Of a stretch of DNA of 64,000 bases, positions 1-11,192 are shown one piece after another. Positions within the stretch are counted from its first letter, which is position 1. Every line of letters begins with the position of its first letter. The position numbers and the translations under genes are program-made. Below the pieces are notes generated by a model, which saw nothing but the letters and a program-made list of their open reading frames with translations, was not told the DNA's origin and ran no database searches. Source of the DNA: Dryococelus australis (Eukaryota; Arthropoda; Insecta; Phasmatodea; Phasmatidae); NCBI GenBank assembly GCA_029891345.1, contig CM056993.1:278768016-278832015 (forward strand), given 5' to 3'.

Positions 1-323
1 GGTCTTGAACAAAAATAAAACAAAATTGGTATATTTTCCATATTTTCATTATATCATGTGTTATGGTATAATTTTTTGGGGTAATTCCACTGAAAGCAAA
101 AAAAAAAAAAAGTGTTTACATGCAAAAGAGAGCTGTTGGAATAATCAATGGCAAAAGAAAGTCAGACTCATGTTGACCTCTTTTCAAGAGCTCAGAGATT
201 TTAACATTTGCATGTGAGTACAGGTTTTCAGCATTTATATTCGTGTCCAAAACCAGTAATTTCTTTCAGAAAAATGAGTCCTTTCATAAGCATAACACTA
301 CAATAAAAAAAAAAAAACACTTA

Positions 324-533
324 CACATGGATTCAGTTGACTTAGAACTAGTCCAGAAAGGGCCGTCCTTCAATGGTAGCAAACTTTTCAATAAATTACC
401 AAAACCACTTCAAGAAATTTGCTTCTCTAACCAAACACTCTTTAAAAAATATCTGAAAGAATTCTTTAATGAATGTGCATTTTATAGTGTAGATGAATGT
501 CTAAACTACAAAAATTATGAAATGACTGTATAA
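324..533 (+). pseudogene. LINE reverse-transcriptase C-terminal fragment
   Basis: The plus-strand frame ending at the TAA near 533 encodes GSKLFNKLPKPLQEI, then about 13 residues, then FFNECAFYSVDECLN. This is the usual tail of insect jockey/CR1-type non-LTR retrotransposon ORF2 (a K.FN.LP..I block, then F(K)..L...L...FYSV.EFL). Only about 65 residues remain and nothing upstream resembles RT, so this is a 5'-truncated dead copy. It lies in raptor intron 1 in the antisense direction. The assignment rests on recognising the tail signature, and the LINE clade is uncertain. Confidence 0.6.
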
Positions 534-663
534 CATTTTATTGTACATATTTCTTTTTCCAATTTTCTCGTTCCTTTTTTTTTTTTTTTTTCCCCCGGTA
601 AAACGGTGCCCCACAGTATGTTGAAAGAAGATTAGTCACATTATGAAGAAAGATATGATGTGT

Positions 664-707
664 GTACGTGCAATCTGACATAAATATATATGTCAGATTA
701 CACGTAC
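664..707. repeat. Near-perfect hairpin (19-bp arms)
   Basis: The arm at 664-682 (GTACGTGCAATCTGACATA) is the reverse complement of 689-707 with one mismatch, around a 6-nt AT spacer. It could be the core of a palindromic MITE or simply an extrudable inverted repeat. Confidence 0.75.
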
Positions 708-720
708 ATATATATGATTA

Positions 721-776
721 ATTTCTTTCTCTCTCTCCCCCCTCCCTCTCTCAGTGTGTGTGTGCGTGCGTACGTG
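721..776. repeat. CT-rich then GT-rich simple repeat
   Basis: A low-complexity run of TTCT/CTCT/CCCT passes into a TGTGTGCGTGCG microsatellite directly after the hairpin. Confidence 0.85.
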
Positions 777-879
777 TTTACTGTGTCCAGTGTATAAATT
801 TTGTATACTGTAATTTAACTTGTCCCAGCTCTTTTTACAGCTATCTATTGAAAAAAGATCTTACAGACGCAATAAAACA

Positions 880-1060
880 CGTAAACAAGGATTATATTTC
901 ATTTTAGCCTTAGACCTTTAACTTCCACGTGCAGTGGAATATAAACACTGTGTTTAATTCTTAAACATTTATTTAAAAGGGTGTTAAAAGGACAAAAATG
1001 GGTGAAAGTAAAAAGTAACTGGAGCTTCAAAAGATCTCACTTTACCATGAACAGCCTATA
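880..1060. repeat. MITE copy (family M), left end eroded
   Basis: The interior (TTTCATTTTAGCCTTAGAC, then TGGAATATA, then TTATTTAAAAGG and GTTAAAAGG) and the right end (CTTCAAAAG, then CTCACTTTACCATGAACAGC and CTATA) match the two family copies at 11013-11318 and 11404-11633. The left inverted terminus is not clearly recognisable. It is non-coding and sits in raptor intron 1. Confidence 0.6.
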
Positions 1061-1394
1061 CTGTTTTTTGACCCTATGAACAAAAATAAAAAAGTTGTTG
1101 ATTAATGGCATTATACATTTAATATTTTTACATTCTCCAAAATTTTTGCAGGATTTTAATAATTATTTATACTTGTGGTACTCCTAGCTGGATGTGGATG
1201 GTGGAGTCCACACTGACGTAAAATACAAAGTTTAGCCAATTCCAAATGGTAAGAACTATCCCCATTTGCAACTAATATCATAGGCCACTTGGAAAAATAC
1301 TGCATAAGTGACACCATTAACTCAAAAAAACATGAACAGTTACATCTACAGAATTGTGAAAAGACCATAAAGGCTGGCCTACAATTGATTTTGC

Positions 1395-1474
1395 ACATGC
1401 ACAGCTCGTGTGATAGCACAGAACACACGCATAGCATGTGCGATAGCATAGGACACATGCACAGCTTGAATCTG
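1395..1474. repeat. 30-bp tandem repeat, about 2.6 units
   Basis: Units start at 1395, 1425 and 1455. The shared core is ACA(T/C)GCA(C/T)AGC, followed by a GTG.GATAGCA(C/T)AG block. Flanking GCCTACAATTG / GCCTACAATC blocks about 100 bp apart suggest the repeat lies inside a larger non-autonomous element related to 2200-2402. Confidence 0.6.
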
Positions 1475-1581
1475 AAAGCCTACAATCAAAATATCACATG
1501 CACAGAAACTATGGCTAGGATCGTGATGAAGAAGGGAACTATAGCCCATCAGTGATGATGAAAGAAATGGGGTGGAGCTGA

Positions 1582-1900
1582 TTGAAGGACAGGAGGAAAG
1601 TTGAACGGCAAGTCAGGATGAACAGGGTGGTTAGTGACGAGGGAGGATGGGGAGGGCTACACCGCAAGCTAAGTAAGGGGGTATTTAGAGAGAGAGGAAA
1701 CAACTGTGAAAAGTTTCAGAAGGTGTGGAGGAGAACGGAGAGGGGTAAGCAGTCCATGCTTGTGACGTCTGTGAGGGAGTGGAATGTATTGTGGGAGAAA
1801 TTGGTATCTGTGAGGGGGGGAGGGGTTGGAAAGTTCAGGAAGGGAGTGGAAGAGGAGTTTGGTCGGGTAAAAGAGAGACGAGAGAGCTCGCCACCGGGTG
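1582..1900 (+). pseudogene. Possible second LINE RT C-terminal fragment
   Basis: A 147-codon open frame contains SMLVTSVREWNVLWEKLVSV followed by KFRKGVEEEFGRVKER. This resembles the VR(T/S)VREWN.LP..VV..S...KF...L tail of many arthropod LINE ORF2 proteins. The rest of the frame is basic, low-information sequence, and no RT core lies upstream. It could be chance, so it is kept as a weak call. Confidence 0.35.
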
Positions 1901-2199
1901 GTAGCCTAATTGCGAGTGTATGTATTATATTATATATTGAAAGAAAATTATGCTTGGTAAGTCACGCGTGCATGTGTTGGTCACACTGGAGTGAAGAAAG
2001 ATGTTGTCGACAGCTGTTTACTTAACTGCTTGTCTTAATTTGTACAAATATAATTAATTATACAGTTCATCTTAACATACATCACTTGTACAGTAACAAT
2101 TTCAATCAAAACAAACCACTGTTTATATGGTGCAAAACTCTCCAAGTACTAGTCAAATTCATTACTTTTGCAGCCATTTTGATCGTCACATGAAATTGG

Positions 2200-2402
2200 T
2201 GGTACAACGTTCTGATTCGCCATGCACAGCACATGGCACACATGCACAAGAATGATAGGATATTGGCCAACTTTCTGTGCGTGGATAATGTGCTAAATTT
2301 CTGTGTGTGTTCTATGCGTGATTGTAGGCACCATTCCAATACTGCAATCTACTTTCTGAGTGTGTGCTATATTCTGTGCTAAACCAATTGTAAGCGGACC
2401 TT
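2200..2402 (-). repeat. Non-autonomous repeat related to 1372-1500
   Basis: Read on the minus strand from about 2402, the sequence starts GGTCCGCTTACAATTGG and continues with repeated (T/A)AGCACA(G/C)A, ACACACACAGAAA and GCCTACAATCACGCATAG blocks. The plus-strand sequence from 1372 has the same style (GCCTACAATTGATTTTGCAC). This suggests two copies of one short element in opposite orientations. There is no coding potential. Confidence 0.4.
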
Positions 2403-2436
2403 AATACAACTTCATTAAATCTTCAATATATTAAGC

Positions 2437-2760
2437 ATAGGCTACAATCACCGTAGCGTTCCCATAACAAAATAACAAATGGCGTTACCGTGGAAGTATG
2501 AAAATGTACTTGTTACAACCGCAGTAAGAAAACTGTCACGTGGCCAACGAGAAACATGCGCCATTCAAAGGCGAAGGCCTCAACATAATGAATTTAAAAT
2601 ATTCAATCCTCTTTACACTGCTACCGCGAACAGGACGCCATCTTACGCCATTACGTTGTGTTGTAACTGGTCCCATATACAAGTGCGGGTTAAATTTTTT
2701 ATTGTTATTTCTTACAGTAATTGCAGCCGGGCATTTAGTCATGTTTAGTAATTCAAGTCC
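2437..2760. repeat. Dispersed repeat A, copy 1
   Basis: It starts TAGGCTACAATCACCGTAGC and shares with 7241-7822 the blocks TGGAAGTATGAAAATGTACT, GTAAGAAAACTGT, ATATTCAATCCTCTTTA and TTTTTTATTGTTATTTCTTA in the same order. It is about 320 bp, non-coding and has no clear terminal inverted repeats. The short open frames over it are fortuitous. Confidence 0.7.
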
Positions 2761-2968
2761 TACAGTTCATGTCATTTTTAAAGCATGTGCTATAGTTAAC
2801 TGAATATTATATTTTACAACAAACAAACCTCTATTCAGAGTACATTCGTAACAATAATTTCTAATAAGGAAAATTTGTATTCATACAGATCTACTCTTGA
2901 TTGGTTGACAACCAGTGATGTCTTTGTACTTTGAGGTTAGGGTTTCTAAATGAGGTATTCATTCTCAC

Positions 2969-3112
2969 CCGTTCTTTCATTCTCCATGTTTGCGTTATTG
3001 CATTTACGCCCACAATTTCTTCTGTATGACGTTTCTTAACAAAAGATAAAGGTAGTTGCCAATCTATGTTATAATCATCTTCATTGGAGATAATATCCAA
3101 CTCAGCTGCCAT
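2969..3112 (-). CDS. raptor: Raptor (mTORC1 subunit), first coding exon
   Basis: Raptor is the scaffold subunit of mTOR complex 1 in the cytosol and on lysosomes; it recruits substrates to the kinase. This exon encodes the first 48 residues. After an acidic start it reads DWQLPLSFVKKRHTEEIVGV and NAITQTWRMKER, the strongly conserved opening of animal raptor just before the RNC/caspase-like domain. The reading frame leaves similarity exactly after MKER, where CGG is followed by a GTGAGA donor (phase 0). Known raptors continue MKTVSVALVLCLNVG, which must come from an exon left of the window. The ATG context is GACATGG. The divergent neighbour is DDX23, 747 bp away. The short conserved stretch is highly characteristic, so the call is firm although most of the gene is absent. 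Confidence 0.88.
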
Positions 3113-3859
3113 GTCAGATTGTAATTTACTTTGCAGCTCTGATTACGAAAAACTAATTATCTCGTAAGCACTTTTATCCCGTAAAATAGTCATTATCAAC
3201 ATAAACCACCTACAACCAAATTCAAAACATGCCATCTTCAAACCAGGGGCTGTAGGGCATAGGGATAATGTCATACACCTGTCACGATCACGAGCCTACT
3301 TTGATACTGCGTTGTATGAATAATCATTTTGGCTGATTTTTAAATAGTACTATACATTTACTAATATTACATCTGTGTACGTATAGTACAAATTTAAAAA
3401 AAGAGTATTGGTATATAATTATGACGCATTTCACAATATTTAATTATTTATTTAAAGTTAATTATTTTTGTACCGAAGGCCATCTTGTAAATAATGCACT
3501 CAAACGAGTCCACTAAAGGATTTGCCATAAAATTTTCGTAATTAAGGTCATTTGGGAGCCCAACCATCTAAATAAAACAAGGCGACTATTCCTGTATAAA
3601 TATTATTTGTAAATAAAATAAAGTAAAATAAATAAAACCCATGGAGAAGAAAGATGACATTTTGGATTGGTACACGTGCGCACGTCTTGTTTTCAACAGT
3701 TGAAGTTCGCGTTTGTATTGTTGTATGTATGTTGTGCAACTTAATGTTGTTAAATTAATGGAATAACAGTGTTAAGAGTCGTGCATGTGTCTAACTGAGT
3801 TATTTCAAAGTAATGTGTTGTATTACAAAAACATCCTTTTGTATAAATAAATAAAAATA
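3113..3859. promoter_or_regulatory. Putative shared promoter region, raptor / DDX23
   Basis: These 747 bp separate the two divergent start codons and should contain both 5' UTRs and transcription start sites. No TATA box stands out. GCCATCTT occurs at about 3231 and 3483, matching the core of the YY1/Pho site often seen near housekeeping-gene starts. The stretch from 3340 to 3480 is very AT-rich, and no transposon was recognised. Regulation is inferred from the geometry only. Confidence 0.5.
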
Positions 3860-6178
3860 ATGGGACTGGAAAAGAAAATTTTACAACGACGAAGTAGAAG
3901 TCGTGAAAGAGACTACGGCCGTGGACGGGATCGTCGTGATGTGAAAGATTATCAAAGGCGGGCAAGGAGTAATTCTAAAGAACGTGACAAGGAACGTGTT
4001 AAGAAAAAAGAGAAGCGTTCTCGTAGTACAAGTAGGGAACGAGATAGAGATAGACATAAGCATAAGGAAAGGAGGCATTCTTCTTCGCCAACCCTTCCGG
4101 AGAAAGTAGAGAAAGAGGATCTAGATGAACTTGATCAGAAGAAGGAACCGCTGTCTTTGGAAGAACTGCTTGCCAAGAAACAAGCAGAAGAAGCAGCAAG
4201 AAGCAAGCCTAAGTTCTTAACGAAAGAAGAACGTGCTGCGGAGGCATTAAGGAAACGGCAACAAGAAGTTGATGAAATTCGACGTAAAACTGATGAAGAA
4301 CGAAAGAAAAGAGCAGATTTTGCAGCTAAGGAACTGGAAGACAGAAAAAACGATCCAGATCATGATAAGGATAGAAGACGAGAGAGAGATAGAGACAGGG
4401 AACCACGTAAAGATAGAGATGAGGATCCACAGTTGGTGAAAGACAAGGAGAAAGAAGTAGAAGCTATTAAAGAACGTTACTTAGGCCTCATAAAAAAAAA
4501 ACGTAGGGTCCGGAGGTTAAATGATCGTAAGTTTGTTTTTGATTGGGATGCTTCAGAGGATACTTCTGTTGATTATAATCCACTTTACAAAGAGAGGCAT
4601 CAAGTACAGTTTTTTGGACGGGGAAATGTGGCAGGTATTGATATAAAAGCACAGAAGAGAGATCAATCAAAATTTTATGGTGAACTTTTGGAAAGAAGGC
4701 GTACTGAAGCTGAAAAGGAACAGGAAAAGGTACGACTAAAAAAGCTAAGGAAAAAAGAAGAGAAACAAAAATGGGATGATCGTCACTGGTCTGAGAAATC
4801 CAAAGACGAAATGACGGAAAGAGATTGGCGTATATTCAGGGAAGATTATAACATAACTATAAAAGGTGGGCGCATCCCTGATCCCATTCGAAACTGGAAG
4901 GAATGTGATATTCCGAGTGAGATTCTCGAAATCATAGAAAAGGTAGGTTACTTGGAACCTACACCCATCCAGCGCCAAGCCATACCCATTGGACTGCAGA
5001 ACAGAGATATCATTGGTGTGGCAGAAACCGGCTCTGGTAAAACTTTAGCTTTCTTGATTCCTTTACTCATGTGGATTCAGTCTCTGCCAAAAATAGAAAG
5101 GATAGAAGATGCAGATCAGGGGCCCTATTCCATCATTTTGGCTCCTACTCGAGAATTGGCTCAGCAAATTGAAGAAGAAACTAACAAATTTGGACAACCA
5201 TTGGGTATACGGACAGTGGTAGTGGTGGGTGGTTTGTCTCGTGAAGAGCAGGGTTTCAGACTTCGAATGGGATGCGAAATAGTGATAGCAACTCCAGGAC
5301 GTCTTATTGATGTCTTGGAGAATCGTTACCTGGTGCTGAACCAGTGCACTTACATAGTGTTGGATGAGGCAGACAGAATGATAGACATGGGTTTTGAGCC
5401 GGATGTCCAAAAGATCCTGGATTATATGCCGGTTACAAATTTGAAGCCCGACACAGAGGATGCAGAAGATGAGACAAAGCTGCTCATGAACTACAATTCG
5501 AAGAAGAAGTACCGCCAGACTGTGATGTTCACTGCCACCATGCCTCCCGCTGTGGAGCGCCTGGCAAGAACGTATCTACGTCGGCCAGCCGTTGTATACA
5601 TTGGCTCGGCAGGCAAGCCTACAGAACGCGTGGAACAGATAGTGTACATACTGTCGGAGGGCGACAAGCGACGCAAGCTGTTGGAGATCCTGGGGCGTGG
5701 GGTGACGCCACCTGTCATTATATTCGTAAACCAGAAGAAGGGTGCAGATGTACTAGCCAAGGGGCTAGAGAAGCTCGGCTACAATGCATGTACGCTCCAC
5801 GGGGGTAAAGGACAGGAGCAGCGAGAGTACGCACTGGCCAGCCTTAAGGGTGGCAGCAAGGACATCTTGGTGGCAACCAATGTTGCCGGGCGAGGTATTG
5901 ATATTAAAGATGTATCAATGGTGATAAACTATGACATGGCGAAAAGCATAGAAGAGTATACCCATCGTATTGGTCGTACAGGCCGTGCCGGCAAGAACGG
6001 GATAGCCATCTCTTTCTGTACCAAGGATGACTCTGAGCTGTTTTATGACCTCAAGCACCTCATCTTGTCCAGCCCCCTGTCTACGTGTCCCCCAGAACTC
6101 CTCAACCACCCAGATGCGCAGCACAAACCAGGGACTGTCGTCACCAAGAAAAGGCGCGAGGAGAAGATATTTGCGTAA
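3860..6178 (+). CDS. DDX23: DDX23 / PRP28, U5 snRNP DEAD-box RNA helicase
   Basis: This is a complete 772-residue protein in one exon. DDX23/PRP28 acts in the nucleus in the U5 / tri-snRNP particle and displaces U1 from the 5' splice site so that U6 can pair. Residues 1-75 are an RS/RD-rich arm. Residues about 95-340 carry charged helices and the family-specific [14 protein letters not shown] and [11 protein letters not shown] blocks. The helicase core follows: Q motif (Q371), motif I AETGSGKT (388-395), [17 protein letters not shown] (502-505), motif III TAT (558-560, the family's usual form), motif V near 673-680, and HRIGRTGR (702-709). The C-terminus [10 protein letters not shown] is typical. 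Human DDX23 is about 820 residues; the difference lies in the RS arm. Motif V reads [10 protein letters not shown], with N674 where D is usual. The start codon lies in AATAATGGG, a good context. Coding sequence is A-rich before about 5450 and clearly GC-richer after it. Confidence 0.97.
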   Translation: MGLEKKILQRRSRSRERDYGRGRDRRDVKDYQRRARSNSKERDKERVKKKEKRSRSTSRERDRDRHKHKERRHSSSPTLPEKVEKEDLDELDQKKEPLSLEELLAKKQAEEAARSKPKFLTKEERAAEALRKRQQEVDEIRRKTDEERKKRADFAAKELEDRKNDPDHDKDRRRERDRDREPRKDRDEDPQLVKDKEKEVEAIKERYLGLIKKKRRVRRLNDRKFVFDWDASEDTSVDYNPLYKERHQVQFFGRGNVAGIDIKAQKRDQSKFYGELLERRRTEAEKEQEKVRLKKLRKKEEKQKWDDRHWSEKSKDEMTERDWRIFREDYNITIKGGRIPDPIRNWKECDIPSEILEIIEKVGYLEPTPIQRQAIPIGLQNRDIIGVAETGSGKTLAFLIPLLMWIQSLPKIERIEDADQGPYSIILAPTRELAQQIEEETNKFGQPLGIRTVVVVGGLSREEQGFRLRMGCEIVIATPGRLIDVLENRYLVLNQCTYIVLDEADRMIDMGFEPDVQKILDYMPVTNLKPDTEDAEDETKLLMNYNSKKKYRQTVMFTATMPPAVERLARTYLRRPAVVYIGSAGKPTERVEQIVYILSEGDKRRKLLEILGRGVTPPVIIFVNQKKGADVLAKGLEKLGYNACTLHGGKGQEQREYALASLKGGSKDILVATNVAGRGIDIKDVSMVINYDMAKSIEEYTHRIGRTGRAGKNGIAISFCTKDDSELFYDLKHLILSSPLSTCPPELLNHPDAQHKPGTVVTKKRREEKIFA

Positions 6179-6460
6179 TTCCTTCTGTATATATCTTATT
6201 GTAAATAAATAAGACTGATTTATAGATATATATATATAACATACAAAATGTGATTGAAAGTTTGTATGTAAGTTCATAATCATAGTAGGTGAAATATGTA
6301 CAGACTCCACAAATGGTGTCATGACCACATTCTGTTGCTCAAAATTTTTAGAGGTTGGTGAAAGTTTGTAAGTAGTACAAAATTATTAATGGTTTTAGCA
6401 TATCCTGTGTGTGTTGCAGACAGTAGTGTCCAAGGAAAATAAATTGTCCATTAACTTATT
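6179..6460 (+). terminator. DDX23 3' UTR with polyadenylation signals
   Basis: AATAAA at 6204-6209 lies only 26 nt after the stop, and a second AATAAA occurs at 6438-6443. No genomic poly(A) tract follows either one. Which signal is used cannot be read from the sequence. Confidence 0.55.
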
Positions 6461-7240
6461 CAGAGCATTATTTTTATTCATTTCAGTCAAGAAACATTTA
6501 GTTTCTCCAGTGTTGTGTACTGTCATAAACGCCTGTGAATTGGTTGTGCATGCTTTCCATGTTTGTGTATATTAGCCAATATTACAACCATGATTCTTAG
6601 AATTTAACATTTTCTTCTCGTGCAAATACTATGTACAGTAGGCTTATCTGTTATGGCCTGGGCCTAAAACTCATTTGTTTGATTGAGCTTAGGTTAACCA
6701 TAATACAGCAAGAAACTGTTAGGTTATCATGTTTAATATGCAGGTAAATTCTGAGCAACATATCTGTGGCTGTTTTGCAGCTGGTCTTTACATAGAGCTG
6801 GTTTCAGAATACAGTGACATAATATAGTGTGCTGTGGTCTGCAGTGTGTTTTTAAATAACCAACCAAATCAATAGATAACCAATTTTAAAAAAATTAAAT
6901 ATTTAGTGCTTCTTCCTTGCCATCATCCAACACTGACAGCAGCATTTCATAGGCTACAACTCATTCAATGTCGTTAGTTTGCGACAGCTGCTTCTAGCTT
7001 GTATTGCAATGTGCCATATCATATCACTCTATTGTGATAAGATGTTAAGAGATACAGAATATTGTTTCAAGGATTTTTTTACGTCCAGATGCCATGCTTT
7101 TGATTTTGAAAAGTGCTTTCCAGTGATATCAATAAGTTACATGCAGAGTGACAAAAAGCTGTATGTGTGTGTGGCAGTATGGCCCCATCCAAAATCAACA
7201 TTGACCTCATGACACGCATAGCTTAAGAAGGCAGATAAAG
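6461..7240. other. Intergenic, no recognised gene
   Basis: AT-rich sequence 3' of DDX23. A 77-codon open frame at 6979-7212 shows no recognisable domain or exon borders. Confidence 0.5.
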
Positions 7241-7822
7241 CCTAGGCTACAATCACGGTACCGTTCACGTAACAAAATATCAGTGGCATTACCATGGAAG
7301 TATGAAAATGTACTGGTTACAACCACAGTAAGAAAACTGTTATGCGACTAATGAGAAACGAACACAAAAAAAAGACAGGCTGTACATGTATTGCGGATAT
7401 TTACAAACATTGTTTTGGCTTACCTGATATTTATTTTTTGTTTATCTACTTGTGATAAAAAAGTTTCAAGGGAATCATTTTTCAGGATATTTAAATTATG
7501 GTATGCTTGTTAATAATTGTGTTGACTATTTACATAAACGGAAATCGGAACTGTACTGCAAAGTTAATTTAATAACTATGATCTTGTTACAAGCTTCCAC
7601 TGCTCTGACAATCGTGGTTGGAAATGTTGTCTCGTGATTGGCCGGCATAGAACTCAATGTAAGAAAATTGAAAATATTCAATCCTCTTTATGCCACTATC
7701 ACGAACATGCCACAATCTTATGTCGTTATGTTGTAGCTGCTCCTGTATACAAGTGTTGGTACAATTTTTTATTGTTATTTCTTATGGTGATGGTAGCAGT
7801 GCTGTTACTGTGTTTGAACCTG
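7241..7822. repeat. Dispersed repeat A, copy 2, with about 280-bp insertion
   Basis: It begins CCTAGGCTACAATCACGG and follows copy 1 (2437-2760) to about 7357. Similarity resumes near 7640 (GAAAATATTCAATCCTCTTT) and runs to about 7822. The extra 280 bp in between is AT-rich and unassigned. Both copies have the same orientation. Confidence 0.65.
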
Positions 7823-8439
7823 TAAGTTCCTCATCTAGTACCTATTTGACATGACTGAATTAATGTAATTTGTTGGCTTGGCTTGAAAATGGTCATCTCT
7901 GAGTATCTTATGCCAAGTTTTTAATGTGGGCCAATGAGATGTGAAAAGTCATAAAAATTGCTGTAATCAAGATAGCCAATTTAAGGGTGTAAAAATTTCT
8001 GTGCAAAAATCATGTTCTGTTTGTTATGCTTGGTAAGTTATGTTATTTAAGCCAAGTTGATTGTGGATGGGGCCTAATGGGACATAATGTGCATATATCA
8101 CTATCCCTCTTATCACATTTGTTTTTATGCCTCAAATGTGCTGTAACAATTTTAGTGTTTTTGCCAAACAAGAATAAAATAAACCAAGCTGTTTTATAAA
8201 AATGAAAAGAGATGAGGTGCAAGGTACTGCCTTACTTTATTTTAAGGAATGCCCAGTAAAAGAAGTTATACAAAATGCTAAGAGCAGCCACAGGTAAAAG
8301 GTCACAAAATTTCCTTATATAACCTACAACAATTAAAAAAACTGATTCTTTGTATGGGTGTACTATGTATAGCTTGTGACAATATTTTTACAGTAAATTA
8401 TTTAATTTCTCCAAGTGAGTTAGCGTTTGTTATTTATGT
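7823..8439. other. Unannotated intergenic
   Basis: AT-rich, with no open frame or repeat recognised. Confidence 0.5.
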
Positions 8440-9604
8440 GGTGTATATAGGGATGTTGCGATACTACTAATATAATACTGGTATCAATACTTTCCTTTTG
8501 CTACTGGTACTGGGTATTTTGCAATTGATACTTAACAGTACCATATCAGTAAATGATTTGATACAGATACTTTTTTTTTTTCGGAATTACCACTAGCTGT
8601 TAATTTTTAGCCCTTCAAAAATATAAAGATGTGTTTTCCTCCATAAAATAATAATTTGAAAAGCAGTACACATAAGTATTTTACTTGTCCTCTAATTAGA
8701 ATGATGTCCAAATATAACTACCTACTAAGAAGTGCTACACACTGTATTTTTTTCAAAGAAAACAACACATAAAAAAAACCAATTCTCTAGAGAGCCCAAA
8801 ATGTGAAAGCGACCTAAAAATATTGGATTATTAAAAATATAATTAGTATGTATAAATATAAAAATATTTTATGAAAAATAGAAGAGTGACAAATTAAATT
8901 TAAAAAATAAATAATTTTCACATAAAAACCTACTTAAAATGTACTGCTTAAACTATTGTATTCTGTAGCAGAACACTCAGCATTATTGGAGAAATCACCT
9001 ATTTCACTACAAAATTTTTGGAGGTTTCACGTAATTCTGTTCAGTCAGTCGTTTGTTTAGTCTTTTAAGATACATTACACATGGTGTTTAGTGTGACTGA
9101 AAAGTTGTGGTTTGAAGAAATGTGCAAAAAATGCATCTCCTAAAAGTTTTGTGTGGAGTAAAAACTAGAAAACTAATAACATTTCAGTTTTGTGTAATAT
9201 CTCTACAAAAGTCCTGATATGTTATGTATATATAATTCTCAGTTAATGTAATATTTTTTATTTAATCCTTATATACATTTCCTCTTAACAGTGTATAAAT
9301 GTATCAAAAGCAACCTTAACTATGCTTTTATATATCTGTGTGTGTGCATATATATATATATATGTATATATATCCCTCTCTCCCCCTCCTCTCCCCCCTC
9401 TCTCTCCCCCCCCCTCTCTCTCTCTCTCTCCCTCCCTCCCTCCCTCCCTCCCTCCCTCCCCCCCCCCCCTATTGATATGATACCGGTATTAATACTTTTC
9501 TTGAGATGCCAATATTGAAATGAGTATCGATACCATTCTTTCAAATGCCTCTCTCGATACCAGTATCTATACTTTCATGGTAGCGCAACATCCCTAGGCG
9601 TATA
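8440..9604. mobile_element. Non-autonomous hAT-like transposon 1 with 8-bp TSD
   Basis: The element proper is 8448-9596 (1149 bp). The left terminus TAGGGATGTTGCGATAC and the reverse-complemented right terminus TAGGGATGTTGCGCTAC differ at one base. Flanking octamers are GGTGTATA (8440-8447) and GGCGTATA (9597-9604), 7 of 8 identical, as expected for a hAT insertion. GATACCGGTAT-type subterminal repeats follow both ends. No transposase frame is present, so mobilisation would have needed a related autonomous element. The interior holds microsatellites. Confidence 0.8.
9343..9471. repeat. Microsatellites inside the hAT-like element
   Basis: (TA)n is followed by CT/CCCT arrays and a poly-C run ending at 9470. 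The two opposing open frames over this stretch are low-complexity artefacts. Confidence 0.9.
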
Positions 9605-11012
9605 GACAACAAAACTGAGATTCTGCTATGTTATTATGTGAAAACTGCATTGCCAACATTTCGCAGTGCCAGGATGGTACAGTTTTCTTGGAAAGATCAT
9701 ACAAACCACTTCCAGGATTGTACATTTATTATGAACACCACAAAAAAATTTCTAAAGGCTTTAAAAAAATATTAAATCAAAACTCTTGCTTACAAACAAA
9801 ATTGTCAGTCAGTACCAATGTATACTGGTTTATTTTCAGTAAAAACGTAAGAAATTTACTGAACTTAAAAAAGATATTTTAATTAATATATAAGTATGTT
9901 ACTTAAAATATTTTACCTTATGGAAGACTAAAATTTGATGAAAAATATAGTCAGCAATGTAGTTTCTACGTAGCTTTATTGAACTCTTAGATAAACACAG
10001 TGATAGTTCTTAGAAGGTAAAAGTGAACAGGGCTAACAATCGTACAATAAGCACACGATCCAAAGTTTGGATTGTATATTGTACACTATATGAAATTATT
10101 GTACATGTACAAAGAATTGTACAGTTGGCAATGCTGCTCACACTATGGGAATAGCTCACAGAATGTCTACAAGTTGGGCACTATTTGGCTCAAACATAAA
10201 ATGAACTGTCATTTGGAGTAACTTTGCACCACATGCTTATTTTAATTTATAATGAAAGTGTAACAGGTGCCGCATTTATGAATTTTTAAAGGTTAACAAT
10301 GTTATTTATGAACAATATAGTTGTGTGCATATAATCATTGGGCCTTTATTTGAAATCAAATTTAGAAAGGTAACACAAAGTTACCCTAATTTGCTGAATA
10401 TTTTTTACTTTTCGCTGCCTTGTGGCACTGAAGTTTGAGAGTAGGAGCTTTCTTCACATGGGATGTACTTTCTGCAACTTCAGCACCTAAAGGTGTGAAG
10501 GGGTGTATCTGGGTAGGATATGTTAATATGTTGACAAGTGCAGGGGGTGTAAAAGTCGTCGCCCAAATGTCTGAGGGGTAATTTGAGAAACTATTTTTGT
10601 TGAATTTCCTGCATATAAGTAGATTGAAAATATGTTAACTCTTTATGGGTAAAGCTATAAAGTATAAATCTAAATTCATTTTATACCCCTAATTTTCAAA
10701 TTATTTATTTAACATTGAAATTTGAATATACATATTATAAAGCAATTTGCTTCTATTGATTATGTTTATTAAATTTTCACCATTTGCAACCCTGCCAATC
10801 ATGATTGAAATAATTACCACATCCAAAACACATAGTGTATTAAACTTATACAAAATCTGTTGCTCCCATCTACCCAGGTTTATTTTACACCTTGTGCACT
10901 TTTTATTCCACCTCCTCGAGTTGCTGTAGAAGGTGTAACACCCAAGGACAGAAGGTGTAATTACTCCTGTCAGTAGAACTGTCTGGTTGCAGCAACTTGA
11001 GTACTAAACTTG
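9605..11012. other. Intergenic, no gene recognised
   Basis: AT-rich. A GGTGT(A/G)-rich segment near 10490-10560 has weak inverted similarity to 10870-10960, including GGGTAG, and may be ends of an eroded element. No coding evidence was seen. Confidence 0.4.
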
Positions 11013-11118
11013 TATAGGCTGTTCACTGTAAAGTGAACACTTTCGAAAACCTTCTCATTTGGAATAATAGTCATTAAATGTATTTTATTTTAGCCTTAGA
11101 TGAACTTCCTAGTGCATG

Positions 11119-11192
<74 letters not shown>

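Larger units (their letters stand above)
1..2968 (-). other. Raptor intron 1 (partial, runs off the left edge)
   Basis: This stretch lies downstream, on the minus strand, of the first coding exon of raptor, which ends in a GTGAGA splice donor at 2968-2963. No further raptor exon was found here on the minus strand, so it is inferred to be intronic. It is filled with repeats listed separately: LINE scraps, a hairpin, a MITE, a tandem repeat and a dispersed repeat. Confidence 0.6.

Noticed and set aside
1395..1474. CRISPR-like repeat array
   Set aside because: It is a contiguous degenerate tandem repeat without spacers, in a eukaryotic intron.
3860..6178. DDX23 as a processed retrocopy
   Set aside because: It is intronless, but it has an intact frame and a divergent partner promoter, and no genomic poly(A) tail or flanking duplication. 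It is treated as the functional gene.
9291..9544. Opposing Pro/Ser-rich and Glu/Arg-rich open frames
   Set aside because: They are translations of CT/CCCT and TA microsatellites within the hAT-like element.
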